64,000 nt of DNA from Streptomyces marokkonensis (GTDB lineage Bacteria; Actinomycetota; Actinomycetes; Streptomycetales; Streptomycetaceae): assembly GCF_008312835.1 (NCBI RefSeq), contig NZ_VSKS01000005.1:248001-312000 (forward strand), read 5' to 3'. Positions 24,585 through 33,287 of the stretch are shown here, one piece after another. How positions within the stretch are numbered: the first letter of the stretch is position 1; each line of letters opens with the position of its first letter. The position numbers and the translations under genes are program-made. The notes below the pieces were generated by a model. That model made no database searches. It saw only the letters and a program-made list of their open reading frames with translations, and was not told where the DNA came from.

Positions 24585-26264
24585 TCAGAACGAGAACGGG
24601 ATGTAGCAGGCGGCGGCCAGAATCACCGCGCCCCAGCCGAGCAGCGCCGGCTTGCGGTACCACGCGTCGTCGCCCTCCGCGGGCGGCTCCGCCATGCCGG
24701 GGGAGCGCGTGCCGTAGACCAGGCCCTCCAGTTCCTCGGCCGGCTTGGGCGCGGTGAACAGCGACACGGCGACCATGACCACCGCGCCCGCGACGAAGCC
24801 CGCGATCGCGGAGACGAAGTTGGCGCCCTGGTCGGAGGGGATGTCGATGATGCCCTGCTTGTAGATGACGAAGTAGTTGACCATCGCGGCGGTGGTGCCG
24901 GCGATCAGACCCCAGAAGCCCGACTTCATGGACGCGCGCTTCCAGAACATGCCGATGATGAAGACCACGAACATCGGCACGTTGAAGAAGGAGAACAGCG
25001 TCTGGAGGTAGCTCATGATGTTGGAGAAGGAGCTGGCCAGGAACGCCGTGCCGATGGAGGCGAGCACGCCGACCGCGGTGATCAGGCGGCCGAAGCGGAC
25101 GTAGTACGCGTCCTCGCGGTGCTTCACCACGTACTTGGCCCAGATGTCGGCGGTGAAGACGGTGTTGAAGGACGAGACGTTCGCCGCCATGCCCGCCATG
25201 AACGCGGCCAGCAGGCCGGTCACGGCGATGCCCAGCACGCCGTTGGGCAGGAGCTGCTGCATGAGGTAGGGGATCGCGTCGTTGTACTGCAGGTCCGAGC
25301 CGCCGGTGCCGATCCTCGGGACCAGGACCGCCGCCACCAGGCCCGGGATCATCACCAGGAACACGATGAAGATCTTCGGGAACGCCGCGATGAGCGGGGT
25401 GCGCTGGGCCGCCGAGAGGTTCTTGGCGGACAGGGCGCGCTGCACCTCGGCGAAGTTCGTCGTCCAGTAGCCGAAGGAGAGGACGAAGCCGAGGCCGAGG
25501 ATGATGGTCAGCCAGTTGGCACCGAGCGGGTTGTCACTGCCGATGCCGGTGCCGCCCCAGGCGGTCATGAAGTCGTCGCCGCGCGCCTCGGTGAGGGAGT
25601 CGGACAGGCCGTCCCAGCCGCCGACGCTCTTCAGGCCGAGGACCGTGATCGGGATGAGGGCGGCCAGGATGACGAAGAACTGCAGGACCTCGTTGTAGAT
25701 CGCCGATGACAGGCCGCCCAGGGTGATGTAGGCCAGGACGAAGAAGCCGGCGACGACGATCGCCACCCACTGCGGCCAGCCCAGGAGGGCCTCGACGACG
25801 ATCGCGAGGGCGTAGAGGTTGACGCCCGCGATCAGGATGGCGGCCGCCGCGAAGAGGATCGAGCTGAGCAGGTGGGCCGCCTTGTCGAAGCGCAGCAGCA
25901 GGAACTCGGGGACCGAGCGGACCTTGCTGCCGTAGTAGAACGGCATCATCACCAGGCCCAGGAACACCATCGCGGGGATGGCGCCGATCCAGTACCAGTG
26001 GGTCGTGTAGACGCCGTACTGGGCGCTGTTGGCCGCCATGCCGAGGATCTCGGTCGCGCCGAGGTTCGCCGCGATGAAGGCGAGGCCGGTGACCCAGGCG
26101 GGCAGGGAGCGTCCGGAGAGGAAGAAGTCGAGGCTGGTCCTGACCGAGCGGCGGGCGGCGAAGCCGATGCCCAGCACGACGACGAAGTAGATCCCGAGGA
26201 TCGTGTAGTCCAGCCAGTTGGTGGGGAGTCGAAGCTCTGCGGCTAGGTATGTGGGGGTTTGCAT
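24585..26264 (-). CDS. Solute:sodium symporter, probable galactose/sugar transporter
   Basis: A 559-aa SSS-family protein with about 14 membrane segments. Family marks are the FFLSGRSLPAWVTGLAFIAAN stretch split around residue 55, GATEILGMAANSA, FYYGSKVRSVPEFLLLRFD and GLSSAIYNEVLQFFVI. It resembles SGLT-type Na+/sugar symporters rather than proline or acetate carriers. It is divergent from galTEK across a 175-bp region holding an operator-like inverted repeat, so it probably imports galactose for that operon. I took the ATG at 26264; a GTG six bases earlier (26270) is an alternative. A small membrane protein follows. Confidence 0.82.
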   Translation of the reverse strand: MQTPTYLAAELRLPTNWLDYTILGIYFVVVLGIGFAARRSVRTSLDFFLSGRSLPAWVTGLAFIAANLGATEILGMAANSAQYGVYTTHWYWIGAIPAMVFLGLVMMPFYYGSKVRSVPEFLLLRFDKAAHLLSSILFAAAAILIAGVNLYALAIVVEALLGWPQWVAIVVAGFFVLAYITLGGLSSAIYNEVLQFFVILAALIPITVLGLKSVGGWDGLSDSLTEARGDDFMTAWGGTGIGSDNPLGANWLTIILGLGFVLSFGYWTTNFAEVQRALSAKNLSAAQRTPLIAAFPKIFIVFLVMIPGLVAAVLVPRIGTGGSDLQYNDAIPYLMQQLLPNGVLGIAVTGLLAAFMAGMAANVSSFNTVFTADIWAKYVVKHREDAYYVRFGRLITAVGVLASIGTAFLASSFSNIMSYLQTLFSFFNVPMFVVFIIGMFWKRASMKSGFWGLIAGTTAAMVNYFVIYKQGIIDIPSDQGANFVSAIAGFVAGAVVMVAVSLFTAPKPAEELEGLVYGTRSPGMAEPPAEGDDAWYRKPALLGWGAVILAAACYIPFSF

Positions 26265-26313
26265 ACACACTCGCTTCGTTCGCGAACTGATCCGGTGCGG
26301 AACCTACGCCTCC

Positions 26314-26332
26314 GTGTTCAGTAATTGAACAC
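26314..26332. promoter_or_regulatory. Operator-like inverted repeat between symporter and galT
   Basis: GTGTTCA and TGAACAC form a perfect 7-bp inverted repeat around a GTAAT centre. It overlaps the expected promoter of the leftward symporter gene (a TAGGTT -10-like box lies at 26293-26298). It is probably the site of a sugar-responsive repressor. Confidence 0.5.
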
Positions 26333-26348
26333 TTTCGTTGACGTTCTT

Positions 26349-26404
26349 TGTTTGATTGTGATGAGGGCGATCCACTGGTGGGTTGTGATGTGTTATGTTT
26401 GATT
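26349..26404 (+). promoter_or_regulatory. galT promoter region with TGTTTGATT and TTGTGATG direct repeats
   Basis: TGTTTGATT occurs at 26349-26357 and again at 26396-26404. TTGTGATG occurs at 26356-26363 and 26383-26390. The stretch is strikingly AT-rich for this genome and ends about 40 bases before the galT start. The Streptomyces gal operon is known to be driven by a galactose-inducible, glucose-sensitive promoter with a repeat-containing operator, which this region probably corresponds to. Confidence 0.55.
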
Positions 26405-26440
26405 CTGTTGGATGATTGGTGGGTGTAGAGGAGTGCGGCA

Positions 26441-27502
26441 GTGAAGAAGACCTCGACCCGACTGGCCGACGGTCGCGAGCTCGTCTACTACGACCTCGCC
26501 GACAACACCGTGCGGGACGCCGTGGACCGCCGTCCGCTGGACGCCACCGTCACCACGTCCGAGATCCGCCGCGACCCGCTGCTGGGCGATTCCGTCGCCG
26601 TCGCCTCGCACCGTCAGGGGCGCACGTACCACCCGCCGGCCGACGAGTGCCCGCTGTGCCCCTCCGAGGGCGAACGGCTGAGCGAGATCCCCGACTCGTC
26701 GTACGACGTGGTGGTCTTCGAGAACCGGTTCCCCTCGCTCGCCGGGGACTCGGGCCGGTGCGAGGTCGTCTGCTTCACCTCCGACCACCACGCCTCCTTC
26801 GCGGGCCTGAGCGAGCGGCAGGCCCGCCTGGTGCTGGATGCCTGGACCGACAGGACGTCCGAGCTGTCGCATCTGCCCTCCGTTGAACAGGTGTTCTGCT
26901 TCGAGAACCGGGGGGCCGAGATCGGCGTCACCCTCCAGCATCCGCACGGGCAGATCTACGCCTACCCCTTCACCACCCCCCGCACCGCCCTGATGCTGCG
27001 CCAAGTGGCCGCGCACAAGGAGGCGACCGGCGGGGAGAACCTGTTCGACGCCGTGGTGGAGCGGGAAACGGCGGGCGGGCGGATCGTCCTGGAGAGTGAC
27101 CACTGGGTGGCCTTCGTGCCGTACGCGGCGCACTGGCCCTACGAGGTCCACCTGTACCCCAGGCGCCGGGTGCCCGACCTGCTCGGTCTCGAGGAGGCGG
27201 CGCGCACAGAGTTCCCCCAGGTGTATCTGGAACTCTTGAAGCGCTTCGACCGGATCTTCGGCGAAGGTGAGCCCCCCACGCCGTACATCGCGGCCTGGCA
27301 CCAGGCGCCGTTCGGCGCGCTGGAGGAGTTCGACGGCGTCACGCGTGACGACTTCGCGCTCCATCTGGAGCTTTTCACCATCCGCCGCACGTCCGGCAAG
27401 CTGAAGTTCCTCGCGGGCTCCGAGTCCGGCATGAACGTGTTCATCAACGACGTGCCGCCGGAGCGCGCGGCCGAGCGACTGCGGGAGGTAGCGAGTTCAT
27501 GA
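26441..27502 (+). CDS. galT: Galactose-1-phosphate uridylyltransferase
   Basis: A 353-aa enzyme of the Leloir pathway that exchanges UMP between UDP-glucose and galactose-1-phosphate. It contains the zinc-site CPLCPSEGE (about residue 67), [11 protein letters not shown], and the active-site [11 protein letters not shown] near residue 165 with its nucleophilic histidine. The C-terminal lobe carries AAWHQAPFG and LEFFTIRR-like sequence. The GTG at 26441 follows GAGGAG. The stop overlaps galE in ATGA, so the operon order is galT-galE-galK. Confidence 0.95.
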   Translation: MKKTSTRLADGRELVYYDLADNTVRDAVDRRPLDATVTTSEIRRDPLLGDSVAVASHRQGRTYHPPADECPLCPSEGERLSEIPDSSYDVVVFENRFPSLAGDSGRCEVVCFTSDHHASFAGLSERQARLVLDAWTDRTSELSHLPSVEQVFCFENRGAEIGVTLQHPHGQIYAYPFTTPRTALMLRQVAAHKEATGGENLFDAVVERETAGGRIVLESDHWVAFVPYAAHWPYEVHLYPRRRVPDLLGLEEAARTEFPQVYLELLKRFDRIFGEGEPPTPYIAAWHQAPFGALEEFDGVTRDDFALHLELFTIRRTSGKLKFLAGSESGMNVFINDVPPERAAERLREVASS

Positions 27503-28503
27503 GCGGGAAGTACCTGGTCACCGGGGGTGCGGGGTATGTCGGCAGTGTCGTCGCCCAGCATCTGATCGAGGCCGGTCACGAGGTCGTCGTGCTCGACAAC
27601 CTTTCCACCGGCTTCCGCGAAGGCGTCCCCGCGGACGCCTCCTTCGTCGAGGGCGACATCCGCGATGCCGCCGAATGGCTGGACTCCTCGTTCGACGGCG
27701 TGCTGCACTTCGCCGCCTTCTCGCAGGTCGGCGAGTCGGTGCTGAAGCCGGAGAAGTACTGGGACAACAACGTCGGCGGGACCATGGCGCTGCTCGGCGC
27801 GATGCGCGAGGCGGGCGTGCGCCGGCTGGTGTTCTCCTCCACGGCGGCGACGTACGGCGAACCGGAGGACGTGCCGATCCGCGAGTCCGCCCCGACCAGC
27901 CCCACCAGCCCGTACGGCGCCTCCAAGCTCGCCGTCGACCACATGATCACCGGTGAGGCCAGGGCCCACGGACTGGGCGCGGTCTCCCTGCGCTACTTCA
28001 ACGTGGCCGGTGCGTACGGGCGGTACGGCGAGCGCCACGACCCCGAGTCGCATCTCATTCCGCTCGTGCTGCAGGTGGCCCAGGGACGGCGCGAGGCCAT
28101 CTCGGTCTACGGCGACGACTACCCGACGCCCGACGGCACCTGCGTGCGCGACTACATCCACGTCGCCGACCTGGCCGAGGCCCATCTGCTGGCGCTGCGG
28201 GCCGCCGCGCCCGGCGAGCACCTGATCTGCAACCTCGGCAACGGCAACGGCTTCTCCGTCCGCGAGGTCGTCGAGACCGTGCGCCGGGTCACCGGGCACC
28301 CGGTGCCCGAGGTCGTGGCCCCGCGCCGCGGCGGCGACCCGGCGGTCCTGGTGGCGTCGGCCGCCGTGGCCCGCGAGAAGCTCGGCTGGAACCCGTCGCG
28401 CGCGGACCTCGCCGGGATCGTCGCGGACGCGTGGGAGTTCGCGCGGCGGCGCGCCGAGCAGGCCGGGGAGAAGGCAACGAAGGGGCAAGGGGTCAGGGCA
28501 TGA
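27499..28503 (+). CDS. galE: UDP-glucose 4-epimerase
   Basis: A 334-aa extended short-chain dehydrogenase that interconverts UDP-galactose and UDP-glucose. It has an N-terminal Rossmann motif [21 protein letters not shown], the catalytic Ser region FSSTAATYG and the Tyr-x-x-x-Lys motif in [11 protein letters not shown] (about residue 139), plus [12 protein letters not shown]. Both ends overlap neighbours by 4 bases (galT upstream, galK downstream), which indicates tight translational coupling. The length and motif order are normal for actinomycete GalE. Confidence 0.95.
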   Translation: MSGKYLVTGGAGYVGSVVAQHLIEAGHEVVVLDNLSTGFREGVPADASFVEGDIRDAAEWLDSSFDGVLHFAAFSQVGESVLKPEKYWDNNVGGTMALLGAMREAGVRRLVFSSTAATYGEPEDVPIRESAPTSPTSPYGASKLAVDHMITGEARAHGLGAVSLRYFNVAGAYGRYGERHDPESHLIPLVLQVAQGRREAISVYGDDYPTPDGTCVRDYIHVADLAEAHLLALRAAAPGEHLICNLGNGNGFSVREVVETVRRVTGHPVPEVVAPRRGGDPAVLVASAAVAREKLGWNPSRADLAGIVADAWEFARRRAEQAGEKATKGQGVRA

Positions 28504-29660
28504 GCGAGACCAGCGGGTCCGTCGCCGAGCGGTTCGAGCAGCTGTACGGGGCCGCGCCGGAGGGGGTGTGGGCGGCGCCGGGCCGGGTCAACCTGATCGG
28601 CGAGCACACCGACTACAACGACGGCTTCGTCATGCCGTTCGCGCTGCCGCACACCGCCGTCGCGGCGGTGTCCCGGCGCGAGGACGGCGTACTGCGCCTG
28701 CACTCCGCCGACGTGGACGGGCCGGTCGTGGAACTCGCGGTGGACGCCCTCGCCCCCGCGTCCGACAAGCGGTGGACCGCCTACCCGGCGGGTGTGGTGT
28801 GGGCGCTGCGCGAGGCCGGGCACGCGGTCACCGGAGCCGACGTCCACCTCGCCTCGAGGGTTCCGGCGGGGGCGGGCCTGTCGTCGTCGGCGGCCCTGGA
28901 GGTCGTGGTCGCGCTGGCGCTGAACGACCTGTTCGGCCTCGGGCTGCGCGGCCGGCAGCTGGCCCGGCTGTGCCAGCGCGCGGAGAACGTCTACGTCGGC
29001 GCCCCGGTCGGCATCATGGACCAGACGGCCTCGGCGTGCTGCGAGACCGGTCACGCCCTGTTCCTCGACACCCGCGACCTCACACAGCGTCAGATCCCCT
29101 TCGACCTGGCCGCCGAGGGCATGCGCCTGCTCGTCGTCGACACCCGGGTCAAGCACAGCCACAGCGAGGGCGAGTACGGCAAGCGCCGCGCCGGCTGCGA
29201 GAAGGGCGCGGCCCTGCTGGGCGTGGACGCGCTGAGGGACGTGCCGTTCGAGGAGCTGGACGCGGCGCTGGAGCGGCTGGGTGACGAGGAGGAGGTGCGC
29301 CGGCTGGTCCGCCACGTGGTGACGGAGGACGAGCGCGTCGAACGCGTGGTCCGGCTCCTGGAGTCGGGTGACACCCGGGCGATCGGCCCGGTCCTGGTCG
29401 AGGGGCACGCCTCCCTGCGGGACGACTTCCGGGTCTCCTGCCCGGAACTGGACCTGGTGGTGGACACGGCGGTGGGCGCGGGCGCGCTCGGCGCCCGGAT
29501 GACCGGCGGCGGCTTCGGCGGCTCGGCCATCGTCCTGGCCGAGGAGGCCGACGTCCCCGCCGTCACCAAGGCGGTCGAGGAGGCGTTCGCGACGGCCGGG
29601 TTCGAGACCCCCCGGGTCTTCGGGGCGGTGCCGTCGGCGGGGGCGCGGCGGGTGCGCTGA
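28500..29660 (+). CDS. galK: Galactokinase
   Basis: A 386-aa GHMP-family kinase making galactose-1-phosphate. It has the signature [20 protein letters not shown] near residue 25, the ATP loop [15 protein letters not shown] near residue 120, the catalytic-base region GIMDQTAS and the C-terminal [10 protein letters not shown] motif. The ATG at 28500 overlaps the galE stop; the longer upstream frame is only GalE read-through. It is the last gene of galTEK and is followed immediately by a convergent acetyltransferase gene. Confidence 0.95.
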   Translation: MSETSGSVAERFEQLYGAAPEGVWAAPGRVNLIGEHTDYNDGFVMPFALPHTAVAAVSRREDGVLRLHSADVDGPVVELAVDALAPASDKRWTAYPAGVVWALREAGHAVTGADVHLASRVPAGAGLSSSAALEVVVALALNDLFGLGLRGRQLARLCQRAENVYVGAPVGIMDQTASACCETGHALFLDTRDLTQRQIPFDLAAEGMRLLVVDTRVKHSHSEGEYGKRRAGCEKGAALLGVDALRDVPFEELDAALERLGDEEEVRRLVRHVVTEDERVERVVRLLESGDTRAIGPVLVEGHASLRDDFRVSCPELDLVVDTAVGAGALGARMTGGGFGGSAIVLAEEADVPAVTKAVEEAFATAGFETPRVFGAVPSAGARRVR

Positions 29661-29663
29661 GTC

Positions 29664-30107
29664 TCAGGTCAGCGCCTTGGTCAGGGTGTACTCGGTGATC
29701 CCCGGCGGGTAGTCGGGGATCACGCACACCACCTCGTAGCCCTGCCGCTTGTAGAACTCCGGGGCCTGGAAGTCCCAGGTCTCCACGCGGGAGGCCGTGC
29801 AGGCGCGTTCGGCGGCGGCGACGCGTTCGGCCTCCGCCAGCAGGCGGGAGCCCAGCCCCGCTCCCCGGTGGCCGCCGTCGACCCAGAGGTACGTCACGTG
29901 CAGCCAGGCCGTCCAGGTGTGGCCGACCAGACCGCCCGCGAGATCACCGTTCGCGTCCAACGCCCACACGTGCAAAGGCGCTTCACGCTCACCCGGGGTT
30001 CCGCGCAGGGCGCGCAGGACCGGTGAGGCCGCCGTGTTGGTGTCCCTCAGGCGCCTGCGGAGCAGATCACGTCGGGCCTTGTCGACTTCTGTCTCAAGAC
30101 GAAACAT
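29664..30107 (-). CDS. GNAT-family N-acetyltransferase
   Basis: A 147-aa GNAT-fold enzyme. The acetyl-CoA loop is visible in GGHRGAGLGSRLLAEAE (about residues 80-96), preceded by the strand HVTYLWVDGG and followed by VETWDFQAPEFYKRQGYEVV, the classic motif B region. The substrate cannot be predicted. Start codons at 30107, 30119 and 30146 are possible. I prefer ATG 30107, which gives MFRLETEVD, because GGTGAG lies 6 bases upstream. It is convergent with galK, 3 bases apart. Confidence 0.8.
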   Translation of the reverse strand: MFRLETEVDKARRDLLRRRLRDTNTAASPVLRALRGTPGEREAPLHVWALDANGDLAGGLVGHTWTAWLHVTYLWVDGGHRGAGLGSRLLAEAERVAAAERACTASRVETWDFQAPEFYKRQGYEVVCVIPDYPPGITEYTLTKALT

Positions 30108-30410
30108 GCGGCTCACCATAAACGCGTAAGGCCGCCAGTTCTGCAAATAACCTTCCGCTCCCGGCCCCCGCCCGTACTCTGATGTTCAGCGCCGGTGGGG
30201 GCCGGCGCCGTTCAGGGGGCGAGACAGTCGGGTACGGCGTCCGAGGCGGGGCCGGCGGCTGTCGCACGGCGGCGGCCGTGTGGCCGCGGTGGTCCGTCGC
30301 ACGTCCGGTGAGTGAAGTGACGGTGACCTCGGCGTCGTACCCGCGCCGGTGTCGTCCTCCGACGATGGGGTAGTTCCCTGCTCTGGGAAGAGCTTGGGGA
30401 AGGGGGTTTC

Positions 30411-31178
30411 GTGGTTCGCGTTCGAGTCCTGGTCGTCGACGACCATCGCATCTTCGCCGAGTCACTGGCCGCGGCGCTGGCCGCGGAGCCGGACGTCGAC
30501 GTGTCCGCGGCGGGCAGCGGCCCGGCCGCGCTGCGCTGTCTGGAGCGGGCGGCTTCCGAGGGACGGCGCTTCGACGTGCTGCTCGTCGACGCCGATCTGG
30601 GCGGCAGGGTGCCGGGCGGCCGGCCGGCCGTACCCGTGCAGGCCGGTGACGAGGACGGGCTCGTCGACGGGATATCGCTGGTCACCGGCGTGCGTTCGGC
30701 GCAGCCGCAGGTACGGATCGTCGTGCTCGCCGGGAAGGACGATCCGGCGCGGGCCGCGCTCGCCCTGCAGGCGGGAGCCTCCGGCTGGGTGGCCAAGGAC
30801 TGTTCGCTGAACCGGCTGCTCACCGTCATCCGGGGGGTGCTGCGCGACGAGACGCACCTGCCGCCGGCGCTGCTCACCGGCGTGCTGCGCGAACTGACCG
30901 CCGCCCGGCGGCACCGCACCGAGAGCGAGCGGCTCGTGGAGTCCCTGACCCCGCGCGAGCGGGAGGTGCTCCGGTGCATGGTGGCGGGGCTGGGGCGCAA
31001 GGCGGTCGCCGAGCGCCTGTACCTGTCCCCGCACACCGTGCGCACCCACATGCAGAACGTCCTCGGGAAACTGGGCGTGCACTCCACCCTGGCCGCGGTG
31101 GCCCTTGCCCGCCGGGCGGGTGTCGGGCCCGTCGACCTAACCGGGGACGTTGTCGAACGGGGCGGTCAACTGGCGTAG
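30411..31178 (+). CDS. NarL/LuxR-type response regulator, orphan
   Basis: A 255-aa two-domain regulator. The receiver has VLVVDDHRIFAESLAAALA, the phospho-acceptor in FDVLLVDADLG (about residue 62) and a conserved Lys in GWVAKD. It carries an insertion of about 25 residues after the Asp (GRVPGGRPAVPVQAGDEDG). The output domain is LuxR-type (LTPREREVLRCMVAGLGRKA, LSPHTVRTHMQNVLGKLG). No kinase gene is adjacent. The GTG at 30411 follows a G-rich leader. The last 42 bases overlap the 3' end of the opposing MarR gene. Its resemblance to the degenerate regulator at 23183 suggests a common origin. Confidence 0.82.
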   Translation: MVRVRVLVVDDHRIFAESLAAALAAEPDVDVSAAGSGPAALRCLERAASEGRRFDVLLVDADLGGRVPGGRPAVPVQAGDEDGLVDGISLVTGVRSAQPQVRIVVLAGKDDPARAALALQAGASGWVAKDCSLNRLLTVIRGVLRDETHLPPALLTGVLRELTAARRHRTESERLVESLTPREREVLRCMVAGLGRKAVAERLYLSPHTVRTHMQNVLGKLGVHSTLAAVALARRAGVGPVDLTGDVVERGGQLA

Positions 31179-31634
31179 GAGCCCGGCCAGTTCACCGCGC
31201 TGGGCGCGGGTGAGTTCCCCGAGGATCGCCCGTTCCTGCGCCAGCAGACCGGCCAGTGCCTGGTCGGCGCGGTCGCGGCCCTCGTCCGTGAGCCGGACCA
31301 GGACCCCGCGTCGGTCACTGGGGTCGGGCAGCCGCTCCACCAGGCCCTTCTTGGTGAGGCGGTCGATGCGGTTGGTCATGGTGCCCGAGGTGACGAGCGT
31401 CTGGGTGAGGAGCTGCCCCGGGGAGAGCTGGTACGGCGTGCCCGCGCGGCGCAGCGCGGTCAGGACGTCGAACTCCCAGGACTCCAGGCCGTGCTCGGTG
31501 AACGCGAGCCGGCGCGCCCGGTCCAGGTGCCGGGCCAGTCTGCTCACCCGGCTGAGCACCTCGAGCGGTTCCACGTCGAGGTCCGGGCGCTCCCGGCGCC
31601 ACGCTGCGACCAGCCGATCGACCTCGTCCTCCAT
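31137..31634 (-). CDS. MarR-family transcriptional regulator
   Basis: A 165-aa winged-helix regulator. It has a dimerisation helix at the N-terminus, the DNA-recognition region LSPGQLLTQTLVTSGTMTNR (about residues 75-95) and the wing with DPSDRRGVLVRLTDEGR, the hallmark of MarR proteins. The ATG at 31634 is preferred; the upstream frame (31685) would start within the operator repeats. It is divergent from the trans-aconitate methyltransferase gene, and three repeat motifs lie between them, so self-regulation and control of that gene are likely. The ligand is unknown. Confidence 0.85.
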   Translation of the reverse strand: MEDEVDRLVAAWRRERPDLDVEPLEVLSRVSRLARHLDRARRLAFTEHGLESWEFDVLTALRRAGTPYQLSPGQLLTQTLVTSGTMTNRIDRLTKKGLVERLPDPSDRRGVLVRLTDEGRDRADQALAGLLAQERAILGELTRAQRGELAGLLRQLTAPFDNVPG

Positions 31635-31656
31635 GGCGATCAGTGTAGTGGTTGTG

Positions 31657-31697
31657 TCGACGTGAAGTCTCTTGATGTCAAACATCTTGACGTCGAG
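31657..31697. promoter_or_regulatory. Triple CTTGAYGTCRA motif, likely MarR operator
   Basis: CTTGATGTCAA (31671) and CTTGACGTCGA (31686) lie on the plus strand, with the related CTTCACGTCGA on the minus strand at 31657-31667. They are spaced 14-15 bases and each is near-palindromic. They sit between the marR and methyltransferase starts. Confidence 0.55.
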
Positions 31698-31747
31698 ATG
31701 GATGTGGGGTGACGCTGGGCACCCGTCATCGGCGATCGGGAGGCACC

Positions 31748-32566
31748 ATGTCCGCAGCGACCCCCACCTGGGACCCCGCCCAGTACCTGCGTCACGCCGG
31801 TCACCGAGCCCGGCCCTTCACCGACCTGCTCGCCCGCGTCCCGGAGCCGCCGGGGGACCGGCCGCGCATCGCCGACCTCGGCTGCGGCGCCGGCAACGTC
31901 ACCGCGCTCCTCGCCGGCCGCTGGCCCACCGCCCGCATCACCGGCTACGACAACTCGCCCGGGATGCTCGACAGGGCCCACGTCGACCACGAGGGCCCGA
32001 CCCCCGGGGGCGGCCGGCTGGACTTCGCCCACGCCGACGTCCGCACGTGGACACCGGACGAGCCCTGCGACCTGATCGTCAGCAACGCCGCACTCCAGTG
32101 GATTCCGGGGCACGCGGACCGGTTCCCGCAGTGGATCGCCGGACTCGCCCCCGGCGGCACCCTCGCCTTCCAGGTGCCGGGCAACTTCGACGCCCCCAGC
32201 CACGTACTGATGCGCGAACTGGCCGCCTCCCCGCGCCACCGCGCCCGCCTGTCCGGCGTCCTGCGCCACGACGAGGCGGTGCTGAGGCCGGAGGCGTACC
32301 TGGAGCGCCTGACCGCACTCGGCTGCGCGACCGACGCGTGGGAGACGACGTACGTCCACCTGCTGGCGGGCGAGGACCCGGTCCTCGACTGGGTCGCGGG
32401 CACGGGCCTGCGCCCGGTCCTGACCGCCCTCGCCGACGACCCGGAGGCGCGGGACGCGTTCGTCGCCGAGTACCGCGACGCCCTGCGCGCCGCCTACCCC
32501 GCCACCCCCCACGGCACGCCGTTCCGCTTCCGCCGCGTCTTCGCCGTCGCCGTCAAGCAGGCCTGA
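31748..32566 (+). CDS. tam: Trans-aconitate 2-methyltransferase
   Basis: A 272-aa class I SAM methyltransferase that should methyl-esterify trans-aconitate, a by-product that inhibits the TCA cycle. Family signs are WDPAQYLRHAGHRARPFTDLL at the N-terminus, the SAM motif IADLGCGAGNVTALLA, GYDNSPGML, and SNAALQWIPGHADRFPQW, which is distinctive for Tam. The ATG at 31748 follows GGGAGGCACC; an upstream GTG (31709) has no ribosome site. It is divergent from marR and shares the operator repeats. Confidence 0.85.
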   Translation: MSAATPTWDPAQYLRHAGHRARPFTDLLARVPEPPGDRPRIADLGCGAGNVTALLAGRWPTARITGYDNSPGMLDRAHVDHEGPTPGGGRLDFAHADVRTWTPDEPCDLIVSNAALQWIPGHADRFPQWIAGLAPGGTLAFQVPGNFDAPSHVLMRELAASPRHRARLSGVLRHDEAVLRPEAYLERLTALGCATDAWETTYVHLLAGEDPVLDWVAGTGLRPVLTALADDPEARDAFVAEYRDALRAAYPATPHGTPFRFRRVFAVAVKQA

Positions 32567-32609
32567 GGGGGTGCTCGCCGCCGTGAACCACAGGCGGCGA
32601 GCACCCCTG

Positions 32610-33287
32610 CTAGGACTTGCGGTGACCTATCAGCCGCGGCTTGGGTTCCAGGCCGTCCAGGCCGTGCCAGGCCAGGTTGACCAGGTGGGCCGCCACCTCC
32701 GCCTTCTTCGGCTTGCGGACGTCCAGCCACCACTGGCCCGTCAGGGCGACCATGCCGACCAGGGCCTGCGCGTACAGCGGGGCCAGCTTCGGGTCGAAGC
32801 CGCGGCTCTTGAACTCCCGGCCCAGGATGTCCTCCACCTGCGTGGCGATGTCCGAGATCAGCGAGGCGAACGACCCCGTCGACTGGGGGATGGGGGAGTC
32901 CCGGACCAGGATGCGGAAACCGTCCGTGTACTCCTCGATGTAGTCCAGGAGCGCGAACGCGGCCTGCTCGCACAGCTCGCGGGGATGGCCGGCCGTCAGC
33001 GAACCGGTCACCATGTCCAGCAGGCGCCGCATCTCGCGGTCCACCACCACCGCGTACAGGCCCTCCTTGCCGCCGAAGTGCTCGTACACCACCGGCTTGG
33101 AGACCCCGGCCTTCGCCGCGATCTCCTCGACCGACGTGCCCTCGAAGCCCTTCGCCGCGAACAGGGTGCGGCCGATCTCCAGCAGCTGCTGGCGGCGCTC
33201 CGCACCGGTCATCCGGGTGCGGCGCGCACGCCGCGGCTTGTCATTGCTCGGGGTGCTGCTGGAGTCGGTCGCCACAGCGACCATCAT
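32610..33287 (-). CDS. TetR-family regulator paired with fatty-acid desaturase
   Basis: A 225-aa TetR protein with the N-terminal helix-turn-helix QQLLEIGRTLFAAKGFEGTS, IAAKAGVSKPVVYEHFGGKE (about residues 35-80) and a helical ligand domain. The ATG at 33287 overlaps the desaturase stop (ATGA), so the regulator is the second gene of a desaturase-regulator operon. It probably senses acyl-CoA or membrane fatty-acid state and represses the desaturase through the twin TACGG palindromes upstream of that gene; this is inferred from organisation. A second ATG three bases on is an equal choice. Confidence 0.85.
   Translation of the reverse strand: MMVAVATDSSSTPSNDKPRRARRTRMTGAERRQQLLEIGRTLFAAKGFEGTSVEEIAAKAGVSKPVVYEHFGGKEGLYAVVVDREMRRLLDMVTGSLTAGHPRELCEQAAFALLDYIEEYTDGFRILVRDSPIPQSTGSFASLISDIATQVEDILGREFKSRGFDPKLAPLYAQALVGMVALTGQWWLDVRKPKKAEVAAHLVNLAWHGLDGLEPKPRLIGHRKS

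Noticed and set aside
23793-25709. 638-aa plus-strand open frame spanning the symporter gene
   Set aside because: Antisense to the SSS transporter, with charged low-complexity sequence; the membrane protein frame is clear on the minus strand.
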